Positions 8,636-13,149 of a DNA stretch of 13,149 bases are shown piece by piece. The stretch covers positions 1 to 13,149 of the forward strand of contig BCIK01000029.1 of NCBI GenBank assembly GCA_039545295.1. Reading direction: 5' to 3'. This DNA comes from Udeniomyces pyricola (lineage: Eukaryota > Basidiomycota > Tremellomycetes > Cystofilobasidiales > Mrakiaceae). Position numbers and translations under genes: made by a program. Each line of letters opens with the position of its first letter. The first letter of the stretch is position 1. The notes beneath the pieces were generated by a model, which was given only the letters and a program-made list of their open reading frames with translations, ran no database searches and had not been told where the DNA came from.

Positions 8636-9439
8636 GACCGGAGACGGCGGCAGGAGAGGGGAGCGCTATTAGATGACCCTCACGAGCTGGGCGAGAGTGC
8701 GGGCGAGAGTCGAGCTCAGATGCAAGGGAGGGGGAGTCGATGGAACAATGGGACGCGCGAAAGTGGAGGGAATGGGAGCGACGAGGTCCTGTGGAGAGGG
8801 TCGGATGGGATGGGAGGGAGATGGAATGGGATATGGGGCGAGGGAGGACAAGGGCGCGATGAATGAATGGGATGCAAGACGGGCGGGAGAGAAGGGCGCG
8901 CGATCGAGTGATCGTTGTTTAATGTTTGGTTTGGGAAGCCCACAGAAGGAATTAGGAAGGCGAAAGTGAAGCCGGCAAGGTCCGAGCTTCTTCCAACAGC
9001 TGATCGAGAAAATAAATCATCACTAATCACATTTTTAAACGTGTGTCAAGTCGATAGGTTTCACAATAGTGTCATCCGTGAAAAAGTCAAGAAAAAAAGA
9101 AAAAGAACACATCTGTACATACCAGTTAGGATACATGCTCAAGAGACGGTACATCAGCTGGCAATATCATGATCGCAGCGATGATGGCGATCGATGCAAG
9201 AAATCAGAATCGAAGCGCCGTCTGGATACATAATTAATAAACAAAACAGGGGAGCCATCGGTTCAATTCATCCATCTTTCATCTCTCTCTCTTTTCCTCG
9301 ATCACTCGGGTCCCTTTGGTACATCCGTAACCCATTCCACAGTAGACCGACGGCTCTCGTGGTTTTCCGGTCGGTCAGGTTTCAAACGCGCGCTTCAGTT
9401 GGCTTCAGGATTAATATATGATGGTTGATGGACGTGCAC

Positions 9440-9543
9440 TTGACGTCAAAGTAAAGTCGATTCAAATCAGACCGTCAGCTCGTTTCGACCACGTCATGAG
9501 TACTGCAAGTCAGGATGATGACGTTCTGCATTTGACATCAAAG
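9440..9543. promoter_or_regulatory. Cluster of CRE-like bZIP sites
   Basis: TTGACGTCAAAGT at 9440 contains the palindromic CRE TGACGTCA. It is echoed 92 bases on by TTGACATCAAAGT (9532), one mismatch away. Between them lie ACGTCATG (9491) and TGACGT (9519). CRE sites are bound by Atf1/CREB-type bZIP factors (established knowledge). The cluster is about 800 bases upstream of the 8635 ATG and 170-270 bases past the SPC34 stop, so which gene it serves, if any, is inferred. Confidence 0.4.
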
Positions 9544-9569
9544 TGGAAATCAAGAGGTGTATATCATAT

Positions 9570-9675
9570 ACACACACATATATATATATGTACGTTCAGT
9601 CATGGTAGTAGTGGTATTAGTAGTAACGATGCTCGTCATACTGTATATATGCGACCGAGACATTTCGCTATATAT
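9570..9675 (-). terminator. TATATA-rich 3' end region of SPC34
   Basis: Starting about 35 bases after the SPC34 stop codon, the minus strand carries GGATATATAGCG, GCATATATACAG and ACATATATATATATGTG. TATATA-type efficiency elements are known in yeast 3' end formation; that they act here is inference. No AATAAA was seen. Confidence 0.3.
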
Positions 9676-9710
9676 CCTTAGTGCATGTCTGATCTCCTAC
9701 ACATCAACAA

Positions 9711-12608
9711 TCAGACGAACCCAACCCTAGCCTCTCCTCCACCTCTAATCATCCCAAGAACCCTCTTCCCAACGCCCCAATAAACCACCTTTGCCGCTTC
9801 ACCTTCCGAGATCCCCTCCGTCATCATCGTCAGACCTCCACCTTTGACTTCTCCTTCATCCTCCGACCGACCGTCTCCAACTTCGACTGGCCCCTTTGAG
9901 CGCTCGACGAGCATCGATTTCACGAGGGACATGGCGAGTTGACGAGGCGGTTCGCATTCGAGCAAGCGAAGGAAGAGGGCCGAGAGGAGGATCGCTTGAA
10001 GCGTCGGAGCAGGTTTCGAACGGCTCGTCGATGGGTTCAACGTCGAAGAAGAGGAAACGGATGGGAGGGATGAGCCGGAAGACGGCGGAAGGGCTGGAAG
10101 AAGGGTCGTCGAAAGACCCTCGAGAGCGGCACTTGACGTAAGGAGAGGAAAAAAAAAAGCAGGCATGGTTTGATTTAGGCTGTCTTTGAAAACCGAAACC
10201 AGCCAAGGGATTCAAACGTGATCGATGAGAATGAATCAATACTTACAGGATGTCGGCGGGTGAGAAAGATGTCGTCGACAAGACCGACGCCGGTACAGAG
10301 GGCGATTGGAGGACAATGTCCGGGAAAAGGGTCGACAATTTGGTCTGCAGAAATTGGGGACGCGCCATAGATCAGCTACTACTCGGAAGAAGTAAGTGGG
10401 CATGTGATAGTAATTCAAGGGAAAGCCGGGATGAGAGGGAAGGGGGATTGCCGTACCAGAATGGCTTCCACGTCAGGCGTCAGCGGAATTGAGCTCGATG
10501 CCGCTGCTGGTTCCGACGGCTTAGGTTCAACCGTAACCTGTAGGACCTCGACTATAGGTTCCTTGTGCAGAGACGTAATCTTTGGATATTCCTCTTGTGC
10601 CACCTCTGGAATTTTGACCTGTTGGACCGTCAGATCGGCCATCTTCAAGACCTTCTCCCGTTCAACCTCATCTGCACGCAGATCCACATCATCCCCGACC
10701 TCCTCAGCTTTGATCTCGTCAGAGGCGCCCCTCGAGTTCGAGAGGAATCGCTTGATAACCGGAGTCTCCCACTGTTGAGTCGCCGATACACCCACCGAAT
10801 CCCCCAGTCCCCTTCCGGCTGCTCGTCCCTGATCACTCGGCACTCTCGGGAAATCCCCTTCGTCCTCTTCTTCTTCCCCCCAGTTCCGCTCGCGCAAGGT
10901 CCCCACCTTCTTCTCGAGTCGACTGAGAGGCGTCTCGGATCCCTTGACTGACGCGCCAAGAGAGATGGGTGCCGAGGTGTGAGTGGCAGGACCGGGTCGA
11001 CTCGATGTAGAAAGGGGCATGGGGGAGTAAGGCGAGGGAGAAGAAGGGAGTACGAAAGAGGTATCGGTAAGGAGAAAGTCATCTTGCGTCGAATCGAGTG
11101 GCGAATCAAATGATCGAGGAGGTGGAGATGACAGAGGGCCGAGGGGTGGAGAGTTTACGATAGGGTTGAATTTCTGCTTGTAAGAAGGAAAGGAAAGAGA
11201 GGGGAAGGGAGCATAGATGGAGCAACATCAGACACATTTGAATGCCATGTAAAAACCAACTCAACAAAGTGCGTCCATCATGCGGAATCTTCTCATTCTT
11301 TTCCCTCCAATCTGGACGGAACGATTTCCTTACTTCAGCAGCAGCAGCAGCGGCCGCTCGACTCCGTTTGAGTTCGGCCAGCTTCTTCTCGAACCCTTTG
11401 ATGTCGTCCTCGACGAGATCCGTAAGTTCCTTGACGGTTGGTTCGTGATCGTCTTCTTGGTCATTCAAGCTGAATTCGCCGTCGACGTGCGAGTCGGATC
11501 TTTCGCTCTTGAGCGCTGTCTGGTGAAACTGATCCCGAAACCCACACCATATCGTCAGTTTTGAGAGTCGAGGTTTGGAGGGTGGTGATGACTAGTCTGA
11601 TGGACCAGGAAAAGGTGCGAAGGGGGGGGAAGGAGGTTCGTCTTACCGAATCAACCATGTCCTCGAGAGAAAGGATCCGTTCACGCAGCGCTTCGAATCG
11701 ATCTAACCGCGACACGATGAGAGCCCGTTTGCGTGGCATGGGTCGACTGCCAATCAAATCAGAGCAAACGCTCAGGTCAGTACTACACAACAACCAATGT
11801 ATAGTAACGCTTAGACGTCAACCAAAGAGAAATGATCTGACTGAATCAAAAGCGATACTCACTATTCATCGACGAGTTTCAAGGCCGCCCCTAGGAGCAC
11901 TTCGGGATCCGTCACGCCATGGCTTCCTCCTGTACTCGCGTCTGGTTCTCTCGAGCTTGCTCCCTCACCAGACCGCTGAGACTTATGAGCTCGTGAAGCA
12001 GCCGTGGGTCGTAAAGGTGTCGATTGGACGGGCGGATTCACGAGGAAGAGTGGTTGGGACGATGAAGATGGCGGAGCGTGGGTCGTTTCATGAGTGGTTT
12101 TAGGGCTGATAGCAAGGAATTGATCATAGTGAAAGAACAGTTGTCGGATCAAGGGTTGAGGGAAAATCAGGTTTGATGCATACCACAAAGTATAAAATCA
12201 ACACGAAAGAGAAGAATCAAGGGAAAAGGAATGTGAGTAACAAAAGGACGGGTGGATAGGATAGGTGAAAGAAGAAAAGAGGCAAATGGGAAAGCTTACC
12301 CAACGTATCGAAACATCTCTCGTTCTCCAGGCTCAGCATCACGAAGAATCGCTCCGAACGGTTGTTCCAACGAGGTCGTGAACGGTCCGATAGGGTTGGC
12401 CAGGCGACTCTAAAAAGGAGGACGAGTGAGGATGCAACGTGTAGTGTTAGTTCGCCTACGATATGGGGATAAAGACGAGATCGAACCAGGTTTTGAAGTT
12501 GTCAAGTCGACTGAGGGAAGACACGTTGAGAGTCAGGGGACATACCGATGCAGCTGAGACTTTCTGCAGAGTCAGTGAGAAGCGGTCGAGAGATTCTAAA
12601 AAGGACAT
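9711..12608 (-). CDS. SPC34: DASH/Dam1 complex subunit Spc34, C-terminally extended
   Basis: Predicted subunit of the fungal DASH (Dam1) ring linking kinetochores to spindle microtubules. Exons: complement(12546..12608), (12300..12409), (11863..12105), (11647..11746), (11334..11528), (10457..11173), (10247..10344), (9711..10131): 648 residues with all phases agreeing. Donors are GTATGT, GTAAGC, GTGAGT, GTAAGA, GTAAGG, GTACGG, GTAAGT. The start MSFLESLDRF, GPFTTSLEQPFGAILRDAEP with GEREMFRYV (residues 32-57), LFLVNPP (about 77-83), DPEVLLGAALKLVDEYRP (about 124-141), a helix LDRFEALRERILSLEDMV and a coiled coil ending DDIKGFEKKLAELKR (near 228) follow the order of Spc34 (family knowledge). Yeast Spc34 is about 295 residues, so 238-648 is extra: a Ser/Pro linker, an acidic part, and a hydrophobic, helical C-terminus (about 465-600). 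Exon 5 could start nine bases later (11519); the exon 8 acceptor (AAG) is the weakest. Confidence 0.72.
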
Positions 12609-12668
12609 GTCGACCGGAGGGCAAGGAGGAAGTTGTCCTTGTTTGAGTGGCGGAAGCGATGACAGTTG

Positions 12669-12728
12669 ACGCGTTGACGCGTGCAAACACCCGAGCAACC
12701 GGTCACTGGCCAGATTCAAGACACGCGT
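12669..12728. promoter_or_regulatory. Three MluI cell-cycle boxes (ACGCGT) upstream of SPC34
   Basis: ACGCGT occurs at 12669-12674, 12677-12682 and 12723-12728. The first two form a direct TTGACGCGT repeat of period 8. They lie 61, 69 and 115 bases upstream of the SPC34 ATG at 12608. MCB sites bind MBF and drive G1/S transcription in yeasts (established). Only three other ACGCGT words were noticed elsewhere in the window (near 1730, 1905 and 6314), so this grouping is not background. Confidence 0.55.
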
Positions 12729-12996
12729 TTGTTTACGTCAGCTTTCCTCGACGGCCAGTTACGTTTGTTATGCATGTACATCTACCATACCAATTACCAT
12801 CTTCTCTTACCAAAAAGGAAACCCAACGTCGTTCATAGAAACCATACATATCTCTTTCCTTAGAGAAACAAGAACAAGAAAAAAGAAACCAAACAAAACA
12901 AAACAAAAAAACAAAGGAAGGGAAGAGAAAAGAGAGACTAAAATCGAGAAGTACAGCAGCTTGCATCAGAGGAAAGTCATGATTGGGGTCCATGTC

Positions 12997-13149
12997 ATGT
13001 CGTCAGAAGCCAAACTGATGACCACTGGGATGGCTACTACCACTACTACGACTTTGACGGACGAAAGAAGAAGCAGAGGAAAGGGGGTCTTGTGGGCTTC
13101 GAAAAGTCCGAATCCTGATAGACGAAAAAAAAAAAAAAAAAAAAAAAAA
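12997..13149 (+). CDS. Possible first exon of a divergent gene, cut by contig end
   Basis: From ATG at 12997 the frame stays open to the window end. It begins MSSEAKLMTTGMATTTTTTL and continues with a basic stretch, DERRSRGKG, then WASKSPNPDRR before a terminal Lys run from poly(A). An in-frame ATG also lies at 12979. No family is recognised, and 51 open codons are weak evidence. The divergent placement facing SPC34 is the main reason to list it. Confidence 0.2.
   Translation, partial: MSSEAKLMTTGMATTTTTTLTDERRSRGKGVLWASKSPNPDRRKKKKKKKK
13125..13149. repeat. Terminal run of 25 A
   Basis: The window ends in 25 consecutive A. This is probably where assembly stopped at a homopolymer rather than an mRNA tail, since introns and promoters elsewhere show genomic DNA. 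Confidence 0.9.

Larger units (their letters stand above)
8636..9710. other. Intergenic region: SPC34 3' side, phosphatase promoter side
   Basis: No gene is recognised. The left third (about 8640-8900) is G-rich on the plus strand, so CCC/TCC-rich on the minus strand, as expected of a fungal promoter or leader ahead of the minus-strand phosphatase. The middle is mixed sequence with some AT-rich patches (near 9010-9040). The right part has the CRE-like cluster (9440-9543) and TATATA stretches (9570-9675) that suit 3' end formation of the SPC34 transcript. Confidence 0.6.
12609..13149. promoter_or_regulatory. Upstream region of SPC34, possibly a shared promoter
   Basis: It holds the MCB cluster, then from about 12845 to 12935 an A-rich, purine-biased stretch with AAACAAAACAAAAC words (CT/T-rich seen from SPC34). 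The minus-strand frame that would extend SPC34 upstream to 12719 (MNLASDRLLG...) crosses the MCB sites and has no family counterpart, so the start at 12608 is preferred. If a plus-strand gene begins near 12997, the region is a bidirectional promoter of about 390 bases. Confidence 0.5.

Noticed and set aside
10132..10166. Start codon at 10166 for a separate 151-residue protein
   Set aside because: The first residues (MPAFFF) come from a T-rich polypyrimidine tract before a splice acceptor; upstream exons join in phase instead.
12609..12719. Upstream start (12719) for SPC34
   Set aside because: The added residues cross two of the ACGCGT sites and have no family counterpart, whereas Spc34 proteins begin close to the ESLDR-like motif.
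13125..13149. mRNA poly(A) tail, meaning the sequence is a cDNA
   Set aside because: Introns, promoters and intergenic DNA in the window show it is genomic; the run is more likely a homopolymer at an assembly break.

Overview
This window looks like nuclear DNA of an intron-rich fungus, most likely a basidiomycete yeast or relative such as a tremellomycete (lineage is inference). The reasons are many short introns with GTRAGT-like donors, CTNAY-like branch points and YAG acceptors, long Ser/Pro/Gly-rich proteins, pyrimidine-rich upstream regions, and a gene for the fungal-specific DASH kinetochore complex. All three supported genes lie on the minus strand and read right to left. No bacterial, viral, transposon, tRNA, rRNA or CRISPR feature was seen. 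Eight ambiguous bases (1192-1226) and a terminal run of 25 A suggest a draft contig.

Layout, left to right. (1) 1-665 is the 5' end of a gene for a FucP-type sugar transporter of the major facilitator superfamily. Two exons are complete and the rest lies off the left edge. Both introns and the leader are full of micro- and minisatellites, and a TATAAAA box lies at 908-914. (2) About 915-3796 is a long region with no convincing gene. It holds inverted repeats, TATATA stretches, a polypurine tract and one weak candidate for a small spliced gene. (3) 3797-7871 encodes a dual-specificity (MAP kinase type) phosphatase resembling Msg5, in three exons. An intron splits the His codon of the HCxxGxSRS catalytic loop, the domain carries a Gly-rich insertion, and a Ser-rich tail of about 770 residues follows. 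A further open stretch at 8240-8635 is either an extra 5' exon of this gene or a relic of a glycosyltransferase gene. (4) 8636-9710 is intergenic and contains a cluster of CRE-like TGACGTCA sites. (5) 9711-12608 encodes a probable DASH complex subunit Spc34 in eight exons, with an unusual C-terminal extension of about 410 residues. Three ACGCGT (MluI cell-cycle box) motifs lie just upstream of its start. (6) 12609-13149 is an upstream, possibly divergent, promoter region that may contain the first codons of a plus-strand gene.

The genes do not form a pathway. Two have a cell-regulation theme, MAP kinase signalling and mitotic spindle attachment, and each has candidate promoter motifs that fit it (CRE sites and MCB sites). 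I did not find a clearly new system. The most useful leads are the extended Spc34 with its MCB cluster, the unexplained coding-like segment at 8240-8635, and the tandem repeats that begin right at the 5' splice sites of the transporter gene.
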